Shown: piece after piece, positions 37,681 to 49,495 of the stretch
Numbering within the stretch: position 1 is the first letter of the stretch
How the letters are laid out: each line of letters opens with the position of its first letter
DNA from: Lophius americanus
Taxonomy: Eukaryota > Chordata > Actinopteri > Lophiiformes > Lophiidae
Length of the DNA: 64,000 nucleotides
Assembly: GCA_037951165.1 (NCBI GenBank)
Contig: JBBDHG010000116.1
Span: 3,669,501-3,733,500 of the forward strand
Reading direction: 5' to 3'
Translations under genes and position numbers: made by a program
The notes under the pieces: generated by a model
Told to the model about the DNA's origin: nothing
Seen by the model: the letters and a program-made list of their open reading frames with translations, nothing else
Database searches by the model: none

Positions 37681-37894
37681 CCACCTTATCGTTGCGCCGT
37701 TAATTTTATTTCAGTCTCCAGTGTTGAAATGACCAGGGTTATTACAATACTAGCAGTCAAAGGCCGGAGGTGGGGGGGGTGGATATAACAGGGAATACAA
37801 ACCTGAATAGAAATAGCTCATCAGCATAAACAGTTGATGGAGAAAGAGCTTTTTTCTTTTTTTTTAAATGGAGCAAATCTTGGCTGGATCAAAA

Positions 37895-38100
37895 ATGTAA
37901 TCAGAATTAACCCTGCTTGACATACAGGAGATCCTTCAGCCTGGGCTAACAGTGATTATGGGATGGGAAGCGGCAGCTTAATTGATTTAAGAGTGATTGT
38001 TGATCCGGACCAGTTATGGCTGCAGGGTTTTAATGAGACCTCTGTGTCGGGTGTCAGCCCAATAAATATAGAAGCACGTCGATTAGGCTGTTAGGGTGTG
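37895..38100. promoter_or_regulatory. candidate conserved non-coding element
   Basis: Non-repetitive sequence with cagcttaattgatttaagag, 'cagtgattatggg' and 'gtcgattaggctgttag' words. It sits between a T-rich stretch and the probable LTR. Confidence 0.2.
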
Positions 38101-38179
38101 GTCGCTGTGGCAACAGTGAGTACTTATACGACTATCCACGTCACACCTACCCATGTTGCATTGCATTGTGATAGCAGTG

Positions 38180-38715
38180 GTTTTGTTAGCATATGTCCTT
38201 TGGTCCTTCCAGCTTTCTTTTGTTCATGATTCTAGTCTCTGTTTTTGATTTTGTAGGTTTATTATTGTTATAGGTTGTTTTTCCCTGATTTATTTTGAAG
38301 GTTTAGTTCTCTTTACACCTCCTTCCTCCTCTGCTTCCATCCTGTCTTGTCTGTCTATTTGGGCGGGGCGCCGCACTCCTGATTCCTAGTGTGTCTCCTC
38401 CTTAATGGGGAATGTCTCAGCTGTTCCCCATCGTCTTGTCACCTCTCCTCATGTGTCAGTTCATCATTTATGATGATGGTGTTTCACATTATCACATGTA
38501 TCAGCATATTAGATTTTCCACGGTTTCCTTACTTATTCCTGTTTTCTTTAATTTGCTTGGTTTCTTTGGATTTCACTTTTCTTGCCTTAGTGAACTGCTC
38601 CTTTGTTTGGATCTTTGCATGCGTTGTGGGCTATATTTTGGATTTTGAATTATTAAATCACTGTACTGCACCAGCTCTGCCTCCACCTGGTATCTGCAGG
38701 TTGGTCCAAACTCTT
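38180..38715 (+). mobile_element. probable degraded solo LTR, gypsy-like
   Basis: The plus strand is strongly T-rich, with 'tttgttcatgattctagtctctg', a 'gtgtctcctccttaatgggg' and 'cagctgttcccca' block, then 'ggattttgaattattaaatcactg', an AATAAA-like polyadenylation position. It ends 'ctctgcctccacctggtatctgcagg' plus 'ttggtccaaac'. This order (T-rich U3, AATAAA-like site, 'CTGCCTCCACCTG' near the 3' edge) is common in teleost gypsy-type LTRs. Terminal TG/CA and a target-site duplication could not be fixed. A 130-codon frame across it (38389-38781) is hydrophobic because of the T-richness and is not taken as a gene. Confidence 0.42.
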
Positions 38716-40120
38716 CTTTCTGCAAAACCTAAGCATCCCACTCATGAAATTTTAGCTGAAGACTACTTACCATACAAATGATTAAGATTTAAGTGTCTTC
38801 TTACCATTTTTCGCCAACATTATAGTATCAGTGTAATTAAAGTGTAATAACACAAATATAGTCAATGAAGAAGAAAACCATCTTCGGCAAGGTCATATTT
38901 TCATTTAAAATCACTAGTAATGGTTGATTTTACTTGACTGACAGGAGGTCAGTGTATTTGGTGGGCCAAATATGTTAGTCGATAAACGTGCAGATTTGTG
39001 GTTTCAGCAGTTTTGACACTTCCTTTTCAGAACCTTCAAGATACTGGACGCTCTGTTTCTATTTGAATTAAACCCCTATTGCACCAATGACGTTTACATC
39101 AATATGTGTTTATTTTAGAAATTAGGCGGGAGAAAAATAGTAGCATTAAAACCCAAATTACCTTCAAACACAATAACAACAACTGAGTGTTGCGTTCGGT
39201 GTTAGAGCAGCATCCCTTTGAAGTATGTATATATGCATAATTCTTAAAATGAATGTACTATATTAAGTTAATAATGAATGCAGTCCAATCATTTCATATT
39301 CAATATTATTTATAACATGCCTGTTAACTGCTGCAGATCAAAAACAACTAATGCACTCATCTTCACTGCAGGAAGATCGGACTTTGAATAAATGACAGAC
39401 CAAAATCAACAGAAATTCAAGGTTTGCATTTAGCATTGATAAAGCTGCAAGAAGAGAATCAGACTGTTTAATATTTAAACATACCCAACAACATTTCTTG
39501 TTACGCAGTTCAATATTGCATGATGACACAATGAATATGTGTATAAAAGTATTGAGGGATCCTCCTACAAATTCTTTTTGCGCTGATCATGCAGTACTTG
39601 ACTGAAAAAATAATGCAGAAGGGAAACATTGCGAAAAAGTTAGAGATGGACAGAACGTTCACAGAACATTTCACAGATAAGGGGAAAAGTTTTGACTGTG
39701 TCACACATTATGGACCATTTTTAGTTGTGAGCTGATAAATCACTGAGGACAGCAGAAAAGAAACTTTGAAAGAAAATGGAAAATAGGTGTTGGCTGGTGC
39801 ACACTGGCTGACTTGTGGAGGTAACAAGTGTCTGGAAGTTGGACCTGAGGACACTGTGCTGATAGTGGCAGCTCCCTCCGTTACTCATTATGAAAACAAC
39901 CACACTTTTCTTTATCAGCATAAAATCCAATCGAGTCAGCGGTTTTTGCACCGAGAAAACAAATTGTGATGTGTAAATACTTTTTGACTTTTGTTTTCCA
40001 TACAAAAACTCACTGAATAAATGCCTGTTTACTTATTCTGTTAGTCTTGCTTTACTCTGGCTGAGTGTTTTAAACTTTGGGGAAATGCACTCTGCAACAA
40101 ATCTGCAACTGTCAGATTTC

Positions 40121-40121
<1 letters not shown>
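38716..40121. other. intronic sequence, no exon seen
   Basis: AT-rich unique DNA; nothing recognised. Confidence 0.5.
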
Positions 40122-40203
<82 letters not shown>

Positions 40204-40211
40204 TGTGTGTG
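40122..40211. repeat. (TG)n microsatellite, about 90 bp
   Basis: Pure TG repeat, interrupted only by one TCTG at 40202. The frames across it are artefacts. Confidence 0.99.
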
Positions 40212-42104
40212 ATGAAGGTAAAGAAAAGTAACCCTTTAATGTCCTCATCAAGAGATAAAAGCTTTGAACTTTTTTATTATATTTTTGCACATTTTAATTC
40301 TTTGAATCATATATTAATTCAATATCTTAGACAGTAAAAAAAAAATGTTTTCATGATGGCATTTTTGTATTTTTCATGGAAAATAGTCCATTTTAATTAG
40401 ATTAGCTTTTGGTAAAACATGTTTTTAGAAAACTATTATACAATTGTGTTGAGTAAATCCTGAAATGCTTTTATATGCAAAAAAACCCATCTTATCGAAT
40501 ACCACTTTCTCAATAGCCCTCGTTAATGTCGCCTCCCTAGTGGCCCCTTTGACCTATGGTGTCCCACATGTCTCCATCCCTGGCCCCCTTACTCTTTAGA
40601 ATATACATGCTGCTACTGGGTCATATTATAAACAGGTGACGCACATTTTTAAATAAGAAACGGTGACCTGAAATGTGCTCAACCAAACAGTTGAGCAAGA
40701 CATTAAAGGGTTAACTACTCTCCCAAAATTGAAAATCCAGTTATTATCTTGGGATAAGTTTAAGCGCTCCTTCGGACAGTCTGTGGCAGTAACAGTATAC
40801 ACGATCCCACTTTGTGGGAATCTTCATCTAAGACATTGTGTTTGTAATAACTGGAGCATAAGAAGAGTGACTATTTGGCCTGAGGACTGAAAGGAGTACT
40901 TCCTCTCATTCCATGAAGCAAAACATACAACTGTGAGGAATAATGAAGTAATGAATGCAGCGCTGCACAAGGACGAGACCACCTCGACCAACGGGAGTCT
41001 TTTCATAAGGACTTACTCCAACGACAGGAGAGTTCTTTTAAAGGCTTTGTTCGAACGCTGAAGGACACTTTAAAAAAAGACTAGATGGGTTCCAAACAGA
41101 GTAATGTGTCCTCAAACCAGGACTACACTAAACCCAGGAGAAGAATGTGGATGAGATACACTCACTTTTTCACAGCTTGTCAACTCAATGTACAGAGCTT
41201 AATATGCCTTACAATAATGACACATTTTTAAAAAATGGCCCCATCTTTTTCTGTTGTTGTTGAGAATGATGAAGAGTTTATTGGCGGTGAAGATCCAGAA
41301 TGTTTTCAGGACTCCGAAAATTTAATGAAAGAAGGTTTCGTTTAAGAAGCTCTAGGTCTGAAGAAATCGTGGAAGGAGTGAGGAACAGTCCCGAGGCTCT
41401 AGGCCTAAGGCGTACATTCCTTTCATGAAGTCTTAAGTCATATTCTTGTTTCAAAGTTTCTCAGACTGATGTGGATGGGAAAAGAACCTTTCCTCCGCAC
41501 TATCAGTTCACTCCTTCTGTATTTGCTCATGTTTTCTGAAAGCAGATATGAATGAAATGCAGCAGAACCTCTGTTGTGTAATCAAACAATAACATGACGA
41601 AGGAGACAAGATTGAAGTGAAAAAACTCTACGTCATACGTTCCACGGTATTCAATGACCTCACAGGCCACCAAAAACATCCCTGCCTTTAAATCACTCTT
41701 TTACTTACTAGCTACATTCTCAGAACCTCCTCTTCCATTGACATGTTAGTGTTGTTTCTAGACTTTTGACTCTTCAGTCTCCTTTGTCCAAGTATCAACG
41801 TCAATATTAAATATGGATAAAAGTATAAAAGGGTTACCAGAAGCATCATATTTATGGACACGAGTTTTTATGTACATAGAGAATGATGAGCATACACGAA
41901 TCTACGTTTGGGTGTGAAAGAAGCTTCTTCAAGGGAACCTTCATACAACAAGTCTTTGGATGAGAACTTTGCAGTCTTGTAAATGGTAAAATTGTGAAAT
42001 ACACTGTACGCATCTAACGCCTTTCTAGTCTGCTTGACCACTTTAGGTACTTAAAGATAAGACTTTAATAATGCAACAGGGAAGTTAGAGAAAAATCAGC
42101 AGTG

Positions 42105-42175
42105 TCAGCATGGGGGACAATAAGAGTTGAACTAGGAACCTCACCACTGAGCTGTGCCCCCATTACTATTTATCG
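42105..42175 (-). repeat. possible decayed tRNA-like leader
   Basis: On the minus strand: GGGGGCACAGCTCAGTGGTG, then AGGTTCCTAGTTCAACTCTT. This has an A-box-like CTCAGTGGTGAGG and a B-box-like AGTTCAACTC at about tRNA spacing. No pairing acceptor stem or SINE body was found. A chance match is possible. Confidence 0.25.
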
Positions 42176-43189
42176 GCATTTGACAGCCACTGTGACGCAT
42201 CGAGTTCCTTGCTCAAGCCTACGACATGTCTGCCAGCATGGCTAGAATTGCATCATAATACTGTTTATCAACCATATAAGATGTTGTTGATTTGAATCTT
42301 GTGATCATGACGTTTTTTTCACAAGGCCAAGATATGTCAGAAGGGCTTAATATCAGAAATTCCTATCTTGCATATGGTTAAAGAAAAGCCTCCCTATCGG
42401 AACCACTTCTACGGTGGGTTTTTCTTCAGGTTCGTGTTTTTAATCTGTCAGGGTTCTTGGGTGTCAGACAGACCCAGAACTGGTTCTACTTTAATGCCCT
42501 GTCACATTTCATTTAGCCTCTGAGGAAGAAGAGGACATCGTGATGTGGGTGCAGGCTTCTTCACATGCGTTTCACCAGACATACCTGTACACTAGTGCAC
42601 GGAGACACAAATCAATGAAGTCAGAGGCTCTTTGTGCGGCTCCAGGCTCTCTTAAACAACCAAAATTCTTTGCTCTTGCCTTCTCTTACAGGCCTTTCTC
42701 TGTGTTCACGCTCTTTGTGTTGGCCTATTCAGGCCAAGGCCACCCAGCCATAGAATGAGGTCAGTGCCAGTTTTAAAGTCTAAACAAGTAGAAACACCAG
42801 GGCTGCTGCTTCAATCACCGAGGGACGCAAATGTACTGAGTCACACTGTCCATCAAACTGGAATGAAAACAAGAGCCCTCAGCAGTAACTGAAAGGGCTT
42901 TCAAAGCTTGTAACCTTTATTCCCCGGCCAAGTCTGTGAAGCAAGCAAGGTGCTGCATCATTAAGCAAACCGCAAGAGGTGTGTTGTAAGCCAAACTTTG
43001 GCCAGGGGCTAACATAAGCTGCTGCGTGGAAGGGAGAGGAGATGGCAGGCTTATGTTAACAGGGATGAAGTTCCATCTTGGCTGTGATACACTGTGTAAG
43101 TATTCCAGTCGCTACTGAAAATATGTCAGCATTTCTTTGTGCTCAGAACAAGGTTGCAGCTGCATATTAAGTTGGTAAGAGACCTTCAA

Positions 43190-43300
43190 ATAAGTCATGA
43201 CCTCCACCAAGGGCCGGCCCTTCCCGTACGCAGAGTACGCGCTTGCAAAGGGCATCCAGCTCGAGGGGGTTGGGGGCATCATCAGTTAGGGGATATGTGT
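43190..43300. repeat. possible hAT-type element end ('gggccggcccttcccgtac')
   Basis: The stretch aagggccggcccttcccgta, 'cagagtacgcgcttgcaaagggcatcc', then a GGGGGTTGGGGGC run, resembles the outer part of a hAT-like repeat common in animal genomes ('ggccggccct...cgcctagggc'). It contains a perfect GGGCCGGCCC palindrome. No matching opposite end or transposase was found. Confidence 0.25.
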
Positions 43301-43967
43301 TGTAGTCACAAACATGTTATTGTGTTAATAAAAATGGAACCGCTAGCTCGTCAGCTCCGCGAAAAAGAGAGAGATTCAGAGCTTCCACTGCAGGTGTGTA
43401 AAAGAAAAGGTCTGAAAGTCAAATGATTTGCTTAATTCACCTCATGTCCCTTCACAGCACCAGATAGAGAGAGGAGGAGAGTGTCTGCCTCAACTTCTTT
43501 TGGACATTCATTCATTTTCTGTAACGGCTAATACTTGACATTCAATGAAGACGATTTTCCAGCAATAGTCCTTATTGAAATTCATTGATGTCTGTTAACC
43601 CTTTCTTTCTGCTCGCTGCATTCAGGTCTGATGGACAGAAGGCCAACTGAATTTATAGTAAAATATAAGTTTATAAATTGGACTGATTTCCTATAACTTG
43701 GTCTTTTTTATTTTAATATCAGTTGATAGATTAAATTCATGAATGCCAGAGGTTGTCGAAAACATTACAGACGACATGTTCACAGAAATGTTATCAAAGA
43801 AAAAAACTCAAACAACACAAATAATAATCATATTATTATTGATCATAACATGATTACTGTTTTATTGTAATAATTTGTGTCGCTAATGATGACGTTATAC
43901 AAATTCATTATAGATAATAACAGTTTTTTGTTATATACCAAAAAATATTTTCATGATAATAGATTAT

Positions 43968-44285
43968 TATATCCCCTAAAAGTCGGGGATATTATGGAAT
44001 CGTCATCGCCACTGCCACCGCCACGCCATAACTCAACAACTATCTCATGGATCATTTTTAAACCTTTAGGCAAGGAAGAAGGGATTTTGGGAAAGTTTAG
44101 TTTTATGTTTCTGACACTAAGGGGAGCTTTATCACCCAAAATGTATAAATTCTCAAGCATCCATCAAGTTTTGTACAAATTTGGTGAATATGAATGGACT
44201 TGAGGAGACTTATCTTGTATACATCGTGTTTAACTTTAATAGTTCATATTTATCTCAGGTCTACGTAGGGTATCCCCACATCTAT
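43968..44285 (-). repeat. inverted dispersed relative of the 34-35 kb repeat, hairpin terminus
   Basis: On the minus strand the words aactattaaagttaaacac, tatacaagataagtctcctc and the 'ttgagttatgg' block occur in the same order as in 34841-35070. Past the shared part the element ends with a GGCGGTGGCAGTGGCGATGA stretch and a hairpin. The 8-bp arms atatcccc (43969-43976) and ggggatat (43985-43992) flank an 8-nt loop. I read that hairpin as the 3' terminus of the element. No open frame of note exists on either strand. Confidence 0.5.
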
Positions 44286-44308
44286 GTAGACCACAAAGAA
44301 GAAGAAGA

Positions 44309-44485
44309 ATGGAACGTAAGGAGGCCATGCAACTAAAAGGAAGTCAGATGCCGGTAACCCCAGAGAAGAAAGAGAAGAAGAAAAAGAGGGAGATTAACTA
44401 CATGCCAACTGACATATTCAGCTCACCGACTTCATGCGGACATCGCCAGAAGTGTCAGGATGTAGACATTTACGGTGTTGAGTAA
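44309..44485 (+). other. 58-codon Lys/Glu-rich small open frame, not recognised
   Basis: The frame starts MERKEAMQLKGSQMPV, has a basic run EKKEKKKKREINYMP in the middle and ends with QDVDIYGVE and TAA. It follows directly on the edge of the dispersed repeat at 44285. There are no splice sites or neighbouring exons, and the AAG-rich DNA makes a chance frame plausible. No function is proposed. Confidence 0.12.
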
Positions 44486-47400
44486 AAGGTCTCAACAAAT
44501 TGTGACAACATTTTATGTCTTCTGCTGGGCAGAACATAATCATTTTTGGAAACCCAATGGGCGCCGGGATTGGGTTAAAGCATTTTTTCACAAAGAGCAT
44601 CATAACCAAAGTATTTTTGTGTAGTTAACACAAAGTAGCAGTTTATTCACTGCTGAGAAAAGCTGATGGAACTCTCACACACGCACGGACACGTAATCTG
44701 ACTAGATAGCATTCGGCACCGGTCATGTGGTTCCGTCTTATTCCCTGGACACCAACCAGCCGGCAGCATGACATTATGACAACTTCAAACTCGTGCCGAG
44801 TTTGAAGTTGAAGAGAGAAGAACAGCAGATGTCTGTGCTCTCTTGCTGGGGCTGAAAATGTCAGCAGTGCAGATGGAGGGGTTCTTTTTTTCACAGCGTC
44901 CAGTCCCGACCGGTCCCTGGGGTAAGACAGGCGCAACATCTTATCCATAAACATGGCGGTGGACTGCGAACGTTGTGGTCTGCATGGCCGACCACAGGAG
45001 GGATGTCAAGCTACTGTTAGTCTCTTTCATTACTCAAAGCAGCGCTGCTCTTTGTTTTGAAGCAACAAAGATGTGGAACATGTATATTTTTTAAAAACAA
45101 ACGATAAATCCATCTCATGCAGTGTGAATGGCAGATTTTATGAATACAGTCTTTATTGCTGAGATGGCCTGGTTTCCATTTTTGATTAAAGCATCTACTG
45201 TTTTACTTATTGTTTCCTCGAACAGACACACCTGGGATGAAAAAAAGTATTGACGGACTTTGAGCACACAGATTTTTTTTTTCTTCCATTTTGTTGGCTG
45301 CTGTATGATATCACACATGATGTGCATGAAAACAAGCAGGCAGTGATGGAGAAAACGTTGCTTGGGCATGCTATGACTGTCCCTGTCGGACAAATGCACC
45401 ACATCAACCAGGTCTAAATAAAAATCCGGGTGAAAATTCCCCTATTTAAAGACAAATATGTGTTTAAAAATCAAGAATCTGAATGTCCTGCAGGATTAAA
45501 GATAAAATAGTGAAATGCCTTAGAGTCTACTCACCAATACTTACTACATATAACCCTACATCATCCATAATGACCTCTCATCTCTAGAGTGCACTGAATG
45601 ATCACCTCACTGACTCATCTACCTTATTTGTCATCTACAATTTAAGAAGTATCATCGCAACATCATTAAAATTCTATATCTGTCATGTCGGCTGTTCAAA
45701 ATGATATTTGGCATTTTCCTAAATACTCTCGAGGGCTAGCGGGCTGAGAGCTATCGATTAGGCTATCTGAGGAATTGAGAACTAAAGTGAACAAGGTTCC
45801 TGCAAGGATGTGCTCGAAAGAAGTACCACCGAAAGGACTGTCCACTACAGAAATCTAACAAGGACACCCTGATCAGATGTTAAAGATGTTAGAGAAGACG
45901 TCAGAATCCAAACATGTTCATAAACAGCTGCCAATACCATTGAACCAACAAAATATTACATATTGAATAATGCTGACCTCAAATGCCATTTAATCAATCA
46001 AGTGTATTAATGCTATGCAGTGGCTGAGATGTCAGCGACAAATATTTTACAAGAGTTCCTTACCTAGACATGTGGAACTACATAAGTCCTGGATGTAGAA
46101 AAGAAGTGGCTACCTATTATAGAAGCTACAGAAGGTAAGCATGAAGACCTGACTTCTGAAACCGTCGAGAGGTAAGCTAGAAGGGTCCGTATTGTTAAGC
46201 AAGGGAATTCAACTCTGTCAGCGATGAACAGCAAGATGGTAAACCAGGGTGCTGTAGAGCTCAACAAAGGAGCCAGGAGCCACCTTCTCCCCATCCCTTC
46301 CAAGTCATCCCGGACCCGAGCCAAGTTAATATTGCACACAGTGCAGCCATACGTCACCTGCTGAGTTGAATCCCATCGGAGGACTTAGCTCAATGGTTTC
46401 ACAAGTCGGGACTTAATGTTTCATTTGACAGAGAGTTGTCACGCTCGGTTGCTTTTTCTTGCGTTAAATAGTGAGTAGGATCCTCCTTTAGTCAAAACAA
46501 AGAACAGTTATCCAGCAGCAACATAGTCATTCATAACCTTCTTCCTTGTTGGTTTTTTAGAGGTGACAAGTTTCTTTTCTCTCTCTGCTACTTAAACCTA
46601 AAAACATGAAAATCCCTCTTTAGAGCTGGTGTTCAGTTTGTCCATTAAGGCGATTGTACAAACATGGCATGGTGACCACCCTGGAAAAAGACCATCCTCC
46701 TCTAGAGAAATTAAAAACTTTTTCCTACAAACATATGAATATGTATTTTCTTATCAGATTATACGATGACAAAAAAATTTTGGACTGGACTATTGGTATG
46801 ATATTGGTATGGCGTTCCAATCTTGACATCATTCGATCATCGATATTGGACCGATGTCATCGACTCAAGCACCAACAAAGATCCAAATTGGTTTCAAAGT
46901 CGTCTATTGGGAAATAAAACAAAACCTGGGTACAAAATCACTGAAGCAGTGCTTTCCTCGCCACAACATGAAGAACTGATGCAAAGAATTGGATAAACTG
47001 GTCACCCAGCAAGTTAGCCGTCAGGTCAGCAATGTCATATCTGGCATTATTTTACGCTAAAAATCTCATGTAGCGGTCTTCTTTTATTTACCCATTTCAA
47101 ACAAACCCATAAAAGTAAATCCGGCACTGAATGCCTTCGGTAACATTTATCATTTATTCTTAGTCAATAACAGGTTCTGTTGTTTGTAGTTATCCAGAAA
47201 CAGACAAAGAAAAACTTGAATACCACAAAAACTTTTCATTTAATGCCACAAGTTTCAAACAATTATTCTGACCTGTCCTCCTGCTGATAAAACGGTCCAG
47301 GTCAAAAAATGATCCGGCTGACACAACGCTCTGCAAAACCCCGCACCACGGTAACTTTTTTTTAGCTCTAGCTAAGTATTCTGAAAATGTGTTTGGTGTG

Positions 47401-48671
47401 AACACGAGGGAACAATTTTCTACGGAGATTATGACGAACACGATTTAAATTTGTACGATTCCAACAGCAAAAACACTATCAAACAGTTTGAGACAAGACA
47501 AAACACGTCCATCAAATAGAAATGTTGGATCACCACATCTCTGAATAAAAAGAAGAAGATAATCTCTTCTTTTTCCTCCTTTCTGAAATAATGTAATTCA
47601 CCTCTTTGTATGCTTGTGAGCCCAAATTGAATTTATTCTAACAGTCTTTTGTCTGTGTGTGACCATGGGGGATGAGCGAAACAGGAAGAGGAGAGTGTGA
47701 GAGGAAGGATGTGAAACAGAGGCTTTGTAATGGAAGCCATTATTCACCGTATATAAATAAATATTTCTACCTTTGTTGTGTCTAAACAAGAAAAGATAGT
47801 TTGATATTAATATTTTTGTGACTGATGGTCAGTTGTGGTAGTGAAAAAAAAACCTGCACAGAGAAGCAATTTCTTTTTTTTGTCTTTTTCTCCTTATGGT
47901 TTGGAAAAATTGTCCCTCGATGAGAGGGAGCGGACCGAGGTGAAATGGAATTCACAAAAGCAGAAACTGTGATGTATAAAGTAAAATTGGGAGCAAAATG
48001 AGGAGCAAATGAAAAGTGACTGAAACTAAAAGAGACGCGAACCAAACATGACTTGGGAGGGGGGAAAAAAGCACATTTTGAAGTTCCAGGTTCTTCAAGA
48101 TGATGCGGTTTCTGTTAAAACCCCCATTGCCATTTTCTTTTTTTTTAGTTGTTTTTTGTATCTGCCCGGAAAGCAATATCCCAGTTTACTACTAGGACAA
48201 ACAGGCTTTGTAGCAACGTACAGAGAATAAACCCCCCACCCCAGGAGTCCAAGGATAGACTTTTCTATTTTGCACAGATCATTACGGATTAACTAAGTCT
48301 TTTCTTCTAGTAAGACTGAATTATGGAACAATGTGAAAACCCTGAATTTTTTTGACCCGAAGATTGTTTTGCCGCAAGATTTCTGTTATTGTGAAAACTA
48401 ATTCGTTTTCAAATCTGAAGTATATCACTTCCTGTGCTCTTGAGATTTCTCATATTGATATAAAAGGCTTTATGTTGAAACATAATGCCACTAAGAGTAC
48501 CTTAAATAACTTTTTATACAAATGAAAATGTCCGAGGTGATCGCTTTTTGAATTTTTAAAGGAGGAGACGACACAGTAACGACTAAAGAACATCAAGTAC
48601 ATCCCATGTTGAAAACGTATTTGTACACCCTGAAGTCTGAAGCATGTGTGGAATGAATCGTCACATGAGGC
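44486..48671. other. intronic sequence, no exon seen
   Basis: Unique AT-rich DNA with scattered short frames of up to about 103 codons (44643-44954, minus) and no splice or family support. Confidence 0.5.
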
Positions 48672-48983
48672 TCACACACACACAGACAGGTATTGATGCA
48701 TCACATGATCACACACACAGACAGGTATTGATGCATCACATGATCACACACACACAGACAGGTATAGATGCATCGCATGATCACACACACACAGACAGGT
48801 ATAGATGCATCGCATGATCACACACACACACAGACAGGTATAGATGCATCGCATGATCACACACACACAGACAGGTATTGATGCATCGCATGATCACACA
48901 CACACAGACAGGTATTGATGCATCGCATGATCACACACACACAGACAGGTATAGATGCATCGCATGATCACACACACACACAG
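48672..48983. repeat. eight-unit minisatellite with an internal CA microsatellite
   Basis: Each unit is gacaggtat(t/a)gatgcatc, then (a/g)catgatcacacacacaca. Starts lie at 48685, 48720, 48757, 48794, 48833, 48870, 48907 and 48944, giving spacings of 35, 37, 37, 39, 37, 37 and 37. All length changes are multiples of 2, as expected from slippage of the inner CA run. Units 1-2 carry 'catcaca'; units 3-8 carry 'catcgca'. Units 1, 2, 6 and 7 read 'tattg'; units 3, 4, 5 and 8 read 'tatag'. Every unit holds the palindromes GATGCATC and TGATCA. Confidence 0.97.
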
Positions 48984-49385
48984 AGTCTGCCAAGATCTCA
49001 TATTCTTCATCAATTACACAAGTTGTAATTTGCATGTGCGGAGAGGTTAACTGTAAGTGTCTGTTTGAATGATTAGGCAAAGATCATCTGTAATATTACA
49101 TTTTAAAGAAGTAGACAATTTTGCAGCGTGATTTTTTTTTAAACGGACTAAATGGAATTAGCAGCAGACCTAAAACCCCAATCAAACTGCCATGAATGTG
49201 TTTTTGCAGAGGATGAATGCAACAACTACCTTAGGTTGAAACTACATTATTATACATTAATTTTCATTTATGAAGGGCTTAAAAAACGTATTAAATGGCT
49301 TTGTGCACTTTAAGCAGCTTTTAGCAAACGCAGTTCAATTTGGAATAAAGAATACACTTGATGGGCCCAATTTCTAGCAGCAGAC

Positions 49386-49495
49386 CAGAAAGTCAAAGTC
49401 AACTTTATTATCATTTTCTCACATGTGCCAGACATATTCATGAACTGAAATGTTGTTTCCCTCCATCCACTGTGCGAGAATGCAAAACACATAAA
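49386..49495 (-). mobile_element. retroposed element 3' end carrying AATAAAGTTGACTTTGACTT
   Basis: The plus strand reads agtcaaagtcaactttatta, then 'tcattttctcacatgtgccagacat' and 'gttgtttccctccatcc'. This is the reverse complement of a 3' end that is common in teleost retroposons, with AATAAA preceding a GACTTTGACTT tail. Only about 110 bp are recognisable. Confidence 0.5.

Larger units (their letters stand above)
40212..43967. other. intronic sequence, no firm exon
   Basis: Mostly unique DNA. A good acceptor-like tract (ctcttgccttctcttacag, ending about 42691) is followed by an open stretch to TGA at 42758. No donor or conserved peptide supports an exon. 42880-43080 is non-repetitive and balanced. 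Confidence 0.45.

Noticed and set aside
38389..38781. 130-codon hydrophobic frame
   Set aside because: It lies in the T-rich part of a probable LTR and ends beyond it. It has no family resemblance.
42672..42758. Exon preceded by an excellent acceptor (cttgccttctcttacag)
   Set aside because: The following frame ends after about 20 codons with no donor and no recognised peptide. It looks like a chance polypyrimidine tract.
46064..46357. 97-codon minus-strand frame
   Set aside because: It has a plausible hydrophobic centre but no signal peptide pattern, homologue or splice signals.
48672..48983. CRISPR-like regular repeats
   Set aside because: The spacers are CA microsatellite runs within a tandem minisatellite in a vertebrate-type sequence; there are no unique spacers or cas genes.
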